Of a DNA stretch of 64,000 nt, positions 8,646 through 17,553 are shown in pieces. This stretch comes from Trinickia violacea. GTDB lineage: Bacteria; Pseudomonadota; Gammaproteobacteria; Burkholderiales; Burkholderiaceae. The DNA lies in assembly GCF_005280735.1 (NCBI RefSeq), contig NZ_CP040078.1, positions 1,488,001 to 1,552,000 of the forward strand. The letters are read 5' to 3'. The number at the start of each line of letters is the position of its first letter. The first letter of the stretch is position 1. The notes below the pieces were generated by a model, which saw only the letters and a list, made by a program, of their open reading frames with translations, made no database searches and had not been told where the DNA came from. A program made the translations under genes and the position numbers.

Positions 8646-9593
8646 CTAACGCGAGAAACGGATATCGAGCGAGCGAAGGTAGGTTTGCAGCCCGGCATCC
8701 TGCAACGGGATCACGTAGGCGACATCATCCGATTCGTTGAAGTGCGCATGCCAGTGTCCCGGCGGCGTCACGAATGCCATGCCCGGCATCCAGTCCACGC
8801 GCACCGGATTGACGATGTGGCCTTCGGCATCCAGCTCCGTGCCGACCAGCGTGTAAACCCCCGGCTTGCATGCAGGAATGAAGTCGAGTGCGATCGACTG
8901 ATGGCGGTGCGGCTTCTGCGTGCTGTTCGGCGCGACGACGCCGAACATCGCCCACATCGAGTGCGTGACGGTGCGAGTCTGCGGAAAGTGCCGGTTGCCG
9001 AGCAAGACGCTCACGCGATTGCGCCGGCTGGCGTTCGGTGCGCTCGCCACTTTGTCGAGTTCTGCTTTGGCCTTTGCGGCAGGGTAGAGCGTCGGCGTGA
9101 AGCGGGCTCGCGCAATCTCGACGCCCAGATAATTCAGCAGCGGTCCGTCGTTTACGTAGTAGATTCGCGCGGTCGCTTCGGCGGCCAGCACGACTTCGCC
9201 GCCGCCCGGCAGCGAGAAGAAGTCGCCTTTGCCGAAGCGGAACGCCGTGTCCTGCTGCGTGACCGTACCGGCGCCTTCCAATACATAGAACACTTGTGAG
9301 GTTGCGTTCGGATTGACCGACAGCTTTTCGCCCGCGACGATGCGCAGGAAGTTAGCCATCAGGCCGGGACCTGTTGCCGGGTAATCGCAGCCCAGCTCGG
9401 CGGAGAGATCGAGCGGCACGATGCGCGTCGGACCGTCTTCGTACAGCACGGAAGGAAAGGACCGGTAGGGCACGCGCGAAATCAGCTTTGCGCCGATGGG
9501 ATTGGCCGACGAGGTGTATTCGAAATATTGCGCGTCGCGCATGGCCGCTTCATCGTTGATCTGAAGCGTCGAAAGGGTCGTTTTATCAAGCAT
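8646..9593 (-). CDS. Bicupin protein (gentisate dioxygenase-like fold)
   Basis: 315 residues from the ATG at 9593, which has CAGGAG ten bases upstream. Two cupin domains are visible. The N-terminal one includes SQVFYVLEGAGTVTQ and FGKGDFFSLPGG. The C-terminal one has KPHRHQSIALDFI, YTLVGTELDAEG and WMPGMAFVTPPGHWHAHFNESDD, with candidate metal His residues in PHRHQS and GHWHAH. The arrangement resembles gentisate and 1-hydroxy-2-naphthoate dioxygenases, though the N-terminal cupin lacks the His pair. Divergent from a LysR gene that probably controls it. Confidence 0.78.
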   Translation of the reverse strand: MLDKTTLSTLQINDEAAMRDAQYFEYTSSANPIGAKLISRVPYRSFPSVLYEDGPTRIVPLDLSAELGCDYPATGPGLMANFLRIVAGEKLSVNPNATSQVFYVLEGAGTVTQQDTAFRFGKGDFFSLPGGGEVVLAAEATARIYYVNDGPLLNYLGVEIARARFTPTLYPAAKAKAELDKVASAPNASRRNRVSVLLGNRHFPQTRTVTHSMWAMFGVVAPNSTQKPHRHQSIALDFIPACKPGVYTLVGTELDAEGHIVNPVRVDWMPGMAFVTPPGHWHAHFNESDDVAYVIPLQDAGLQTYLRSLDIRFSR

Positions 9594-9819
9594 GATTGAG
9601 TCGCTCCTGAGTAGGCTCGCAGCTCCGCGCGGCGAGCGACGCTGCTGCGAACGTAGGCAAGTCATTGCACGGCAGCGTTGACTGCAATTTAGGAGCAACC
9701 CCGGCCCAGCAGAACCGCGCTGCCAGGAAATCAGCTTTGCAGAAAAGGGATAACCGAATCGACCGCGTTGCCCTACACTGCACGTGGTGCCATACGGCCC
9801 ACGACACGTTTTCCCGCTC

Positions 9820-10788
9820 ATGGATTACTTCGCTGCAATACGCGCATTCCTTTCCGCCGCGGAGCTGGGGAGCTTCAGCAAAGCGGCGGCGCGGATCGAG
9901 GTGAAGACCTCGACCGTTTCCCGCTACATCACCGAACTCGAACGGGATCTGGGGATTGCGCTCTTCAATCGTTCGACCCGGGGCCTCGTGCTCACCGAAG
10001 GGGGGCGCGTGTTCCGCGAGCAGGCGGTGGGGGTCGTCAAGAGCCTCGAGGAAGCGCGCGAAGTCACGTCGTCGCTCAACAGCTCGCCGCGCGGGCTCTT
10101 GCGCGTGACGATGCCCTGCACGTTCGGCCGGCGGCATGTGATCCGTCACCTGCCTGACTTCATGGACCGCTATCCGAAGATCGACGTCGACGTCGTGATG
10201 ACCGACGAGGTGCTCAACATCATCGACTCGGGTATCGATCTCGCGATCCGCATCGGCGTTTTGCCGGACTCGCAATTGATGGCGCGGCAACTGGCGGCGC
10301 ATCGGCGCGTGGTTTGCGCGAGCCCCGCTTATGTTGCGCAATACGGTGCACCCGCATCGCCGGCGGAACTGGCGGCGCATGCCGCGCTGCGTTTTTCGCG
10401 AGCGGCGGACGATCGCTGGCTCCTCGTCAATCGCGCGCGCACGAGCGTGCATGCCAAGCAGGAAGCCGTATCGGTGACCCTGCGCGGGAGGCTGCGCCTC
10501 GACGATACCGAGGCCGTGCTGGATCTCGCCGTGGCGGGGCGCGGCATTGCCTTGCTGCCGACCTGGGCGATCGGCGACGCGTTGCGCGACGGCAAGCTGG
10601 TCCAGCTGTTGCCCGAGTGGGAGGCGCAGCCGGGGAGCGCGGCCGCCGCCGTGTGGGCGGTTTATCCTCCGAAGAAAACGGTGTCGTCGAAGGTGAGGGC
10701 CTTCATCGACTTCTATACGGCCGTCTTCGATCGCGAAGGTTGCTTTGACACGACACTCGGCAAGCGCGCGGCTGCCAAGAAAGATTGA
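9820..10788 (+). CDS. LysR-family regulator
   Basis: 322 residues from MDYFAAIRAFLSAAELGSFSKAAA. The winged HTH (residues about 1-60) reads VKTSTVSRYITELERDLGIALFNRSTRGLVLTEGG, followed by a LysR substrate-binding domain of the CrgA type (LNIIDSGIDLAIRIGVLPDS, GRGIALLPTWAIGDAL). Members of this subgroup often regulate adjacent oxidoreductases or quinone-stress genes. The gene is divergent from the bicupin gene with 226 bp between, the classic LysR arrangement. I place the start at 9820 rather than 9784 because the family begins directly with the HTH. Confidence 0.9.
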   Translation: MDYFAAIRAFLSAAELGSFSKAAARIEVKTSTVSRYITELERDLGIALFNRSTRGLVLTEGGRVFREQAVGVVKSLEEAREVTSSLNSSPRGLLRVTMPCTFGRRHVIRHLPDFMDRYPKIDVDVVMTDEVLNIIDSGIDLAIRIGVLPDSQLMARQLAAHRRVVCASPAYVAQYGAPASPAELAAHAALRFSRAADDRWLLVNRARTSVHAKQEAVSVTLRGRLRLDDTEAVLDLAVAGRGIALLPTWAIGDALRDGKLVQLLPEWEAQPGSAAAAVWAVYPPKKTVSSKVRAFIDFYTAVFDREGCFDTTLGKRAAAKKD

Positions 10789-10821
10789 CTGCGGCGCGCG
10801 GGAATCGTTACCCTCCCGCCT

Positions 10822-10995
10822 TGATGGTTCCCGTCAACGGGATCAAAAGGGAACGCAGTAGAAGCGTCCGCGCTTCGAGTCTGCGGCTGCCCCCGCAACT
10901 GTAAGCGGCGAGCTCATGCCACTCATGACCACTGGGAAACCGGGAAGGTCGGCAATGGGCGGCGACCCGCGAGCCAGGAGACCTGCCATCGACCG
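10822..10995 (+). promoter_or_regulatory. Cobalamin (B12) riboswitch
   Basis: All conserved blocks appear in order: GGTTCCC...AAAAGGGAAC (10826-10853), CTGCCCCCGCAACTGTAAGCGG (10887-10908 region), CCACTG...CCGGGAAGG (about 10930-10948) and the B12 box GCCAGGAGACCTGCC (10973-10987). This aptamer binds adenosylcobalamin or methylcobalamin and normally shuts off the downstream gene when B12 is plentiful. It lies about 100 nt before the BtuB-type receptor, consistent with control of translation or termination in the leader. Confidence 0.95.
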
Positions 10996-11094
10996 AGGTC
11001 CTAGCAAGCCGCGCCGGGCGGGGTGTCCCGATGCGTCAGCGCCGCATTGCGCGGTGCGCGTTGCAAGGACAGCTCCGACCTCTGGATCTGTCAC

Positions 11095-13083
11095 ATGTCC
11101 ACCACGATTAGAAAAACCGCTTTCTTTCAGAAAGCTTTATCCCGTCACGTCGCGGGTGTTTCCTCCGTCCTCGCGCTCTCGCTGGGCACGCAGATCGCGC
11201 ACGCTGCGGACGATTCGACGGTACCCCGATCACTACAGCCGGCGCAGATTTCCTCAGACACCACCACGTTGCCCGCAGTCGTCGTGACCGCTGACACGCA
11301 GCATTTGCCGCAGTCGTTCGATCAGCGCTATGCGACGACCTGGGTTCTCACGCGTCAGGATCTCGACCGCCTGTCCCCCGAGGACCCCAGCATCACGCAG
11401 GCGCTGGCCACGCTCCCCGGCGTCACCGTTTCGCAAACCGGCGGCCCCGGCTCCGCGTCGTCCGTCAGCATCCGGGGCTCGTCGGAGCAGCAGGTCGCCG
11501 TGTTCATCGACGGTATCCGGGTCGGCTCCTCGACGACGGGCATTGCCGAGTGGCAGGATCTGCCGACAGAGGCGTTCGACCGGGTCGAGGTGATCTCGGG
11601 CCCGGCCGCCGCTTCGTTCGGCGCGAACGCCGTGGGCGGTGTGGTGCAGATGTTCACACGCCATGCGTCGAGTCTGCCGAACCAGACCACCGTCTCCTTC
11701 GGCGGCGGCTCGAACACGACCTTCGACACGCAGGTTCGCACTTCCGGCAGCGTGCCGTCGACGGGCCCGCTCTCGGCGCTCTCCGGGCTCACGTATTCGC
11801 TGGGGCTGCACGACTACAACACCGACGGCATCGATGCGACCCAGCCGGTGCTGGCATTGCACGAGCCCGGCCGCAACCCCTATCACGCGCAGGACGTCGA
11901 CGCGCGGCTCGGCTACGCCCACGGCGACTGGTCGATTTCCACGTTCGCGCTTTATCACAAGTCCAATCTCTCGTTCGACAACGCGGGCAGCTTCGACCAG
12001 CAGCTCGATCACCAGCTGACGACGGGCGTGGCGTTTCATTGGGACATCACGCCGGACACCCAGTTCGATCAGTCGGTCGGCTATGCGAACGACCGTCAGT
12101 TCTACTACGCTTCTGATCCGGCCATTCCGACCGATGAGATCGACTCGCAGCGCTTCAGCACGTCGACCTCGCTGACCCATCAGGAACGCGGGTTCAAGCT
12201 GTTTGGCCTGCCGCTGTCGGGCGAGACGAAGCTCGCATACGACTTCACGCGCGAACAGGCATTCCTGCCGATCGACATCCCGGCCGGCGTGCCGACGCGC
12301 AACGATTCAGCGGTGTCGCTGCATCGGTCGACCACGCTCGGCGCGCTGACGCTGTTCCTCGCGGGACGCCACGAGATTGTCGAAGGCAAGGCGGTCAACA
12401 CGGGCAACGTCGCACTGTCGTATGCGATCACGCCGATGTATACGGCTCGGCTGTCGTATGGCAACGCGTTCCGCTTGCCGACGTTCAACGATCTCTACTA
12501 CCCGCAATACGGCAATCCGAACCTTCAGCCCGAGCGCAGCGATTCGGTCGAGGCGGCGCTCGACGCGAACACGTCGTTCGGTACGTTTACCGCGGCGGTC
12601 TACGACACCCGCGTGCACGATTTGATCTCCTATAACGCGGCGACGCAGGCGCCGGACAACATCGGTCAGGCGCGCATTCAGGGCATCGACCTCTCGTACA
12701 AGGGCACGATCGCCAAGACCACGTCCGTCAGTCTCGCCGTCGGCATCCTGAATCCGCAGGACGTCTCCGACGATACGTGGCTCAATCGCCGCCCGCGACA
12801 GACGCTCAGCCTGATCGTCGACCACACCTGGGACGCGTTCCATCTCCATGCGCTCAGCACCGGCGTGTCCGTGCTGTATGGCGGATCGACCTTCGACGAC
12901 CAGCTCAACACGACGTATCTGCCGTCATACACCACCGTCGACCTGCGCGCCTCGTACCGGGTCAATTCGCATCTGACCGTGTCCGCGAATCTGTCGAATA
13001 TTTTCAACCGGCAGTACGTGACCGCCTACGGATACAACACCTTGGGACGGACGGCATTCGGCAAGGTGTCGTACACGTTCTAG
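11095..13083 (+). CDS. btuB: TonB-dependent vitamin B12 receptor
   Basis: 662 residues. The signal peptide (ALSLGTQIAHA) precedes a TonB-box-like stretch (TLPAVVVTAD) and the plug domain: DPSITQALATLPGVTVSQTGG, SVSIRGSSEQQVAVFIDGIRVGSS and DRVEVISGPAAASFGANAVGGVVQMFT. A 22-strand barrel follows, with AFRLPTFNDLYYPQYGNPNLQPERS, and ends in the outer-membrane C-terminal Phe (VSYTF). Length and the PSI..AL..LPGV motif fit BtuB. The upstream cobalamin riboswitch gives independent support. No B12 synthesis or BtuCDF genes are nearby, so the locus is an orphan uptake receptor. Confidence 0.94.
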   Translation: MSTTIRKTAFFQKALSRHVAGVSSVLALSLGTQIAHAADDSTVPRSLQPAQISSDTTTLPAVVVTADTQHLPQSFDQRYATTWVLTRQDLDRLSPEDPSITQALATLPGVTVSQTGGPGSASSVSIRGSSEQQVAVFIDGIRVGSSTTGIAEWQDLPTEAFDRVEVISGPAAASFGANAVGGVVQMFTRHASSLPNQTTVSFGGGSNTTFDTQVRTSGSVPSTGPLSALSGLTYSLGLHDYNTDGIDATQPVLALHEPGRNPYHAQDVDARLGYAHGDWSISTFALYHKSNLSFDNAGSFDQQLDHQLTTGVAFHWDITPDTQFDQSVGYANDRQFYYASDPAIPTDEIDSQRFSTSTSLTHQERGFKLFGLPLSGETKLAYDFTREQAFLPIDIPAGVPTRNDSAVSLHRSTTLGALTLFLAGRHEIVEGKAVNTGNVALSYAITPMYTARLSYGNAFRLPTFNDLYYPQYGNPNLQPERSDSVEAALDANTSFGTFTAAVYDTRVHDLISYNAATQAPDNIGQARIQGIDLSYKGTIAKTTSVSLAVGILNPQDVSDDTWLNRRPRQTLSLIVDHTWDAFHLHALSTGVSVLYGGSTFDDQLNTTYLPSYTTVDLRASYRVNSHLTVSANLSNIFNRQYVTAYGYNTLGRTAFGKVSYTF

Positions 13084-13087
13084 GCGA

Positions 13088-13882
13088 TCACGGTTTCGGG
13101 TCGGTGGGTTTGTTTCGGAACGCCGCTTCGCCGGCGTCCGAAATCTCGACCCACTTCTTGTCGGGCTCCGCATCCGCGACGTAGCTGTCGTGCCAGTTCC
13201 ACCACTTGTAGGTTGCGGTCTGCGGATAGCCCTCGGGCGAGTCTTCCCAGACCTCCTGCCTGCCGAGCGGCGTGATGTCGAGGTAGTTCCAGGTGCTCCC
13301 CATCTGCTCGTCGCCGCGGTTGTTGAGGAAGTAGGTGCGGAACACGCGGTCGCCGTCGCGATAGAACACGTTCGTGCCGTGCCACTCGGCGACGCCGAAG
13401 TCGGCGTCGAAGCTGTCGGTGATGGTGACCCACGGGATCTCCCAGCCCATGCGCGCCTTCAACCGTGCGATGTCCGCCTGCGGCGCGCGCGAGGCGAAGA
13501 CGAGGGTGGTGTCGCGTGCGTTCAGGTGGGCGAGGTGGGCGACCTGGTCCGCCACCATCGAGCAGCCCCGGCAGGCGTGATCGGGCCAGCCGAACACGCC
13601 CGGCTCGTAGAAGGCGCGGTAGACGATCAGCTGATGCCGGCCGGCGAACAGATCGAGCAGGCTGACCTTGCCGGCGGGCCCCTCGAACCCATACGCGGTT
13701 TCCACCGCCATCCACGGCATGCGCCGGCGCTCGGCGGCGAGGGCGTCACGCGCGCGGGTCTGGGCTTTTTCCTTCACGAGCAGTTGCTCGCGTGCCGCCT
13801 CCCATGCTTGCGGCGAGACGACCGGCGGCGTCTGCATGACAGGCTGTCCGCCTTTCGGTCCGTTGTTGGCTGAAGTAGTCAT
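13088..13882 (-). CDS. DUF899 thioredoxin-like protein
   Basis: 264 residues starting at the ATG at 13882 with AGGAG upstream. The thioredoxin-like fold of the DUF899 family is clear: RRMPWMAVETAYGFEGPAGKVSLLDLFAGRHQLIVYRAF, then CRGCSMVADQVAHLAHLNARDTTLVFASRAP, and HGTNVFYRDGDRVFRTYFLNNRG. The CRGC pair sits where a redox CxxC would be. No function is established for the family. It converges with the btuB gene, with 4 bp between the stop codons. Confidence 0.88.
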   Translation of the reverse strand: MTTSANNGPKGGQPVMQTPPVVSPQAWEAAREQLLVKEKAQTRARDALAAERRRMPWMAVETAYGFEGPAGKVSLLDLFAGRHQLIVYRAFYEPGVFGWPDHACRGCSMVADQVAHLAHLNARDTTLVFASRAPQADIARLKARMGWEIPWVTITDSFDADFGVAEWHGTNVFYRDGDRVFRTYFLNNRGDEQMGSTWNYLDITPLGRQEVWEDSPEGYPQTATYKWWNWHDSYVADAEPDKKWVEISDAGEAAFRNKPTDPKP

Positions 13883-14035
13883 GGCTTTGCGTTTCTCCTG
13901 ATGTGAGCGAATTCCGGCGGGGCCTGGGTGATGCGGCTCCGTGTGCCGCTCATCGCTCGTGGTTGGGCGTGAGATAGCTTGGCACCGGGAATCGAACCTT
14001 GGGAGTAACAAGTGTGGCGCTATTTCGTATTTCGA

Positions 14036-14782
14036 TCAGGCGCGCGGAAGATGGAGGGTGAAGGTTGCGCCGTGGTCCGGATTGTTCGTCGCCGAAATAT
14101 GACCGCCATGCGCTTCGACGATGGACCGGCAGATCGAGAGGCCCAGTCCTAACGCGCCTGCTCGGGTGGTCATGAAAGGCTCGAACACTCGATTCAGATC
14201 TTCGCTGGCGATGCCGGAGCCGTTGTCGGCCACTGAGACGGCGACCGTGTTCGTATCCTTCGCGTAAGAGGCGATCACCAGTTTTGCCGGCCTGCCTCGA
14301 TTCGCGTTCATCGCTTGCAGCGCGTTCTGCGTGAGGATCAGGAAGACCTGTTCAAGCCGGGTCGCGTCGGCCATCGTGTCGGCAATCGGGGACGAGAGCC
14401 GGAGCTCGAGCGTCGCGCCATAGGCGGCCACCTCGCTCGCAATGAGCGGCGCGACTTCCATGACGACATCGTTGATCGATCTCCGCACGAGCCGTGGCGG
14501 AGCGCGCCGGCAATGCTCGCGAATCCGTTTGAGGGTGTCCGACGCGCGGCGCCCGTCGCTCGTCATTCGCTCGATGCATTCCTGAATCTCGGACCTTGGA
14601 GAAGTGTCCTGGTGCGCCCATCGAAGACAGGCTTGGCCGTCCAGCACGATGGCAGAAAGAGGTTGAGCAATTTCGTGGGCAATCGATGCGCTCAACTCTT
14701 CAAGCGTGGAAAGACGCATCTCTTCGATGAGATGGGCCCGAATCGATGTCAGACTGTCTTCGGGCGGCTTCGCGTCTGTCAT
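14036..14782 (-). CDS. Short sensor histidine kinase without a sensor domain
   Basis: 248 residues. It starts almost directly at the phospho-acceptor helix (LEELSASIAHEIAQPLSAIVLDGQACLRW), continues with a DHp helix pair and ends with the HATPase domain (ILTQNALQAMNANRG, VADNGSGIASEDLNRVFEPFMTTR, GLGLSICRSIVEAHGGHISA). The FixL/DctB-like H-box is the same class as in the large kinase at 55415. No PAS, GAF or membrane part exists, so any signal must come through a partner protein. The FixJ-type gene is 4 bp upstream in the same operon. Confidence 0.9.
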   Translation of the reverse strand: MTDAKPPEDSLTSIRAHLIEEMRLSTLEELSASIAHEIAQPLSAIVLDGQACLRWAHQDTSPRSEIQECIERMTSDGRRASDTLKRIREHCRRAPPRLVRRSINDVVMEVAPLIASEVAAYGATLELRLSSPIADTMADATRLEQVFLILTQNALQAMNANRGRPAKLVIASYAKDTNTVAVSVADNGSGIASEDLNRVFEPFMTTRAGALGLGLSICRSIVEAHGGHISATNNPDHGATFTLHLPRA

Positions 14783-14786
14783 CGAG

Positions 14787-15443
14787 CTAGTTCAGGCTGA
14801 ACCGGGCGAGCCCGAGACGCCCCGCTTTCTGCACGAGGTCGGCAATCGAGCGCGCGCCCATCTTGTGCATCACTTGTCCGCGGTGCATCTTCACCGTGAC
14901 TTCGCTCAGCGCCAGGTCGGCTGCGATCTGTTTGTTCAGCAAGCCCTCCAGGACGTGCGACATGACTTCCCGTTCACGTGGTGTGAGGGCGGCATAGCGG
15001 TGTCGCAGATCGGAATTGAGCGCATTCGATTGCCTGCGCACCAAGTCTCGCTCGATGCCGAGCGCTACGGCGTCGAGGACTTCCTGGTCGCGTAAGGGCT
15101 TGGTAAGAAAATCGACGGCGCCGGCTTTCATCGCTTTCGCGCACATCCAGACATCGCCGTGGGCGGTAATGAAAACAATGGGAACCGGATGGTCCCGAAG
15201 GGCGTCCTGGTCCTGGAAGACGAGACCGCTATAGCCCTGCAGGCGCACATCCAGGACGAGACAACTGGGTAGTTCCGGCCGTTCGAATCGCAGGAATGCA
15301 TCGCACGAACCGAAGACTTCCGTCCGCATTCCGGTCGAGCGCAACAGGCTGGATAGCGCTTTTCGCTGCGATTCATCGTCGTCTATCACGTAGACGATCG
15401 ATTCCGACGCCGTTGGGACCTGAGTGCTTAAGAGGCCGGCCAT
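14787..15443 (-). CDS. FixJ/NarL-type response regulator
   Basis: 218 residues with a receiver domain (VYVIDDDESQRKALSSLL, phospho-acceptor Asp in CLVLDVRLQG, Lys in DFLTKPL) and a LuxR-type HTH (LTPREREVMSHVLEGLLNKQIAADLALSEVTVKMHRGQVMHKM). It is transcribed before the short kinase with 4 bp between and is probably its cognate regulator. The FixJ at 58180 is a clear paralogue. Targets are unknown; the neighbouring DUF3331 gene is not obviously linked. Confidence 0.93.
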   Translation of the reverse strand: MAGLLSTQVPTASESIVYVIDDDESQRKALSSLLRSTGMRTEVFGSCDAFLRFERPELPSCLVLDVRLQGYSGLVFQDQDALRDHPVPIVFITAHGDVWMCAKAMKAGAVDFLTKPLRDQEVLDAVALGIERDLVRRQSNALNSDLRHRYAALTPREREVMSHVLEGLLNKQIAADLALSEVTVKMHRGQVMHKMGARSIADLVQKAGRLGLARFSLN

Positions 15444-15474
15444 GAGTCCTCCTCTTGGCGCGCTGGGTCAAGGG

Positions 15475-15864
15475 CTAGGCAACGCCGTCACACGGGATCG
15501 TTTCCACGACCGAAGCCAGGATCATCGCGTCGATATTGCGCGGGGGCGGTTGCACAAGACGAGGGCGATAGACAGCGTCGCCTGCCATGATGAGCCGTCC
15601 GCTCAGCGCGCAGACGCTGCGCCTGCGCGCAGTGCCGCGCCGCCAGATCTGCTCGCCATAAGAACACGCGGTCGAATCGCGCCACTCGATCGTGGCGGCG
15701 GCTTTACTGTGCCTCTCCAATACCTTGATCGCGCAGGTCCGGTACGAGCCGTTGCGGTAGTCCGAGCGGGCGGGGCGAAGACTCGGTGCCACGATGAGGT
15801 GCTCTGAGTTGAGCAGGGCCATCGTGTGGAACCAGGGGCGGTCCTCTTCGAGGGCTTCATGCAT
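15475..15864 (-). CDS. DUF3331 protein
   Basis: 129 residues with GAAGGAG upstream. The sequence TIEWRDSTACSYGEQIWRRG...CALSGRLIMAGDAVYRPR is the signature of DUF3331, a small family common in Burkholderiaceae with conserved Cys and Arg residues. Two Cys (SACSYGEQ region and VCALSG) are retained. No signal peptide or membrane segment. Function is unknown. It ends 31 bp from the FixJ gene on the same strand. Confidence 0.8.
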   Translation of the reverse strand: MHEALEEDRPWFHTMALLNSEHLIVAPSLRPARSDYRNGSYRTCAIKVLERHSKAAATIEWRDSTACSYGEQIWRRGTARRRSVCALSGRLIMAGDAVYRPRLVQPPPRNIDAMILASVVETIPCDGVA

Positions 15865-16141
15865 GATGCGGCTCCTTCGAACAATCGGAATGAAGGGGGG
15901 CGATTCAGCGTTCTACCTTTGCCTGGATGGTAGGCAGCGAAAGCGCGGGCCGCTATTACATAAAGCTGGAGTTGATTCTTTGGGGGATCCGTATTTTGCG
16001 GTTGAATTGATGTTGGGCAACGCGGCGAAAGGTGGGAGGTGCAAGCGGTTGGTTGGGGGGACGCAGAAGGGCCACAACCCTCCGTTCACATATCCATGCG
16101 GCGTACCCCTTGGACCTTTGATCGCGGAAGCATTACCTCGG

Positions 16142-16279
16142 TCAGCAGCAGCTTTCCAGCAAGCGCATGCGCCGTTCGAGTTCGGCAAGGTCTCGCGCGC
16201 CGGCAAGGTACTCATCATTGCGGCGTTGTTCGGCGCGGTCGAACCAGCGGCCAATCTGTGTGAGAAGCAAGGCAAACAT
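16142..16279 (-). CDS. DUF3563 small protein, 45 aa
   Basis: A short gene read on the minus strand from the ATG at 16279, with GGAG seven bases upstream. The product begins MFALLLTQIGRWFDRAEQ and continues with a charged helix, RRNDEYLAGARDLAELERRMRLLES, ending CC. The hydrophobic start, the WFDRAEQRRNDEYLA block and the DLAELERRMR block are the hallmarks of DUF3563, a tiny Burkholderiaceae family of unknown function. It probably forms a single amphipathic helix. It lies 277 bp upstream of DUF3331 on the same strand. Confidence 0.85.
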   Translation of the reverse strand: MFALLLTQIGRWFDRAEQRRNDEYLAGARDLAELERRMRLLESCC

Positions 16280-16475
16280 AATAATCTCCAAGACGTTGCT
16301 TACCAGTGACGCAGTTGGCCGGACGCGGCGCTACGCATGTGTCTCGCGGCTGCTCTCAGGCACTGTTCGACGATTCAATCGTAGGCGGCAAATATGCTTA
16401 CGTATACTTATCGTTTCTTATGCAATACATTATTCATTTTGTTGAATCGACCTGCTTTTTCAGGAGGCACCTACT

Positions 16476-17378
16476 TTGGAAGTCGGTCGACTGCGGGCGC
16501 TCCTGGAGCTGGCGCGGTGTGGCACGATGGCAGCCGCCGCTGAGGCGCTGTTCCTGACGCCCTCGGCGGTGTCACAGCAGATCGCACAACTGGAAGAGGA
16601 GGCCGGCGTCAAGCTTACGGAGCGCATCGGCCGCGGGGTCAGGCTGACTCCCGCCGGCCACGCGTTGGTGGGGTACGCCGAGCGGATGATGGTTGTGCTG
16701 GACGAGGCTCGCTCGGAAATGGCAGAGCTTCGGCGTGAAATAGCCGGCGAGCTGCGCGTCGCCGCGTTTCCGTCGATCGCTTCGGTTGTGCTCCCTGACA
16801 CGGTCAAGGCGCTGCAGCACGCGTATCCGCGCCTGGAGATTGCAATTGAAGAATTGGAGGCGATTGACGGGGTCGCGGCATTGCGGTCCTGGAGAACGGA
16901 CATCGCCTTGATTGACGATCTCTCAATCGTCGCGGGCGATAATCGGGAAAACGTCGCGATTGTGCCGCTGGCCGAGGACGTGTGGTACGTGACAGTCTCG
17001 ACTGACCACCCGCTGAGCAAAAAACCGTCGCTTAGCCTAGCCGATCTCGCGCACGAAACCTGGGCGATCGAATCGAGGGCTGGCCCTTTCGGCAGCTTCG
17101 TCGCCGATTTATGCCGCCGCGCCGGGTACGAGCCTCGGACCAACGCCATATGCCGCGGATCTGAGATGATCGAAGCGATGGTGGCCTCCGGCTGCTCGGT
17201 GTCAATCGTCCCCGGACTCAGGAGGCTACGCTCGCCGCGCGGCGTGGCATGGGTAAAGCTGAGGCCAGAGGTTCGCCGCAAAATCTACGTCGCTTATCGA
17301 CGCGGCGAGCGCAACCATCCAATGGTCAAAGTGTTCGTCGAGGAAATCGTCCGGACGGCATCGAGACTCCTCGTTTAG
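16476..17378 (+). CDS. LysR-family regulator with TTG start
   Basis: 300 residues. The start is TTG at 16476, supported by a perfect AGGAGG at 16462-16467 and by the HTH beginning at once (VGRLRALLELARCGTMAAAAEALFLTPSAVSQQIAQLEEE). The effector domain follows (GELRVAAFPSIASVVLPDTVKAL, GCSVSIVPGLRR). TTG starts are weak and usually lower expression, which suits an autoregulated repressor or activator. The 196 bp upstream are AT-rich and likely hold its promoter. The cupin gene 175 bp downstream on the same strand may be its target or partner. Confidence 0.9.
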   Translation: MEVGRLRALLELARCGTMAAAAEALFLTPSAVSQQIAQLEEEAGVKLTERIGRGVRLTPAGHALVGYAERMMVVLDEARSEMAELRREIAGELRVAAFPSIASVVLPDTVKALQHAYPRLEIAIEELEAIDGVAALRSWRTDIALIDDLSIVAGDNRENVAIVPLAEDVWYVTVSTDHPLSKKPSLSLADLAHETWAIESRAGPFGSFVADLCRRAGYEPRTNAICRGSEMIEAMVASGCSVSIVPGLRRLRSPRGVAWVKLRPEVRRKIYVAYRRGERNHPMVKVFVEEIVRTASRLLV

Positions 17379-17553
17379 CTGAAGCTAGATCAGCTTTTTG
17401 CGTGGGCGGCCGCACATTCTTGTGCGCTCGGCTGCAGACAGTATATTTGCACTATCGAGCCAGCCCTCTGCGCCAAGCCGGGTAGCCAGGCATCCCAGAT
17501 TTGTTGCGCCGCCGCTGCCGCTGATGACACCTTTCGTGTACGGAGTATTCGCG

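Noticed and set aside
13978..14000. A tRNA T-arm-like sequence (GGTTCGATTCCCGGTGCC on the minus strand)
   Set aside because: The T-stem does not pair well and no anticodon or D arm lies upstream. No integrase is nearby, so an attachment site is not supported.
15913..16275. A 120-codon frame on the minus strand overlapping the DUF3563 gene
   Set aside because: Composition is not protein-like and the overlapping DUF3563 frame explains the conservation and ribosome site.
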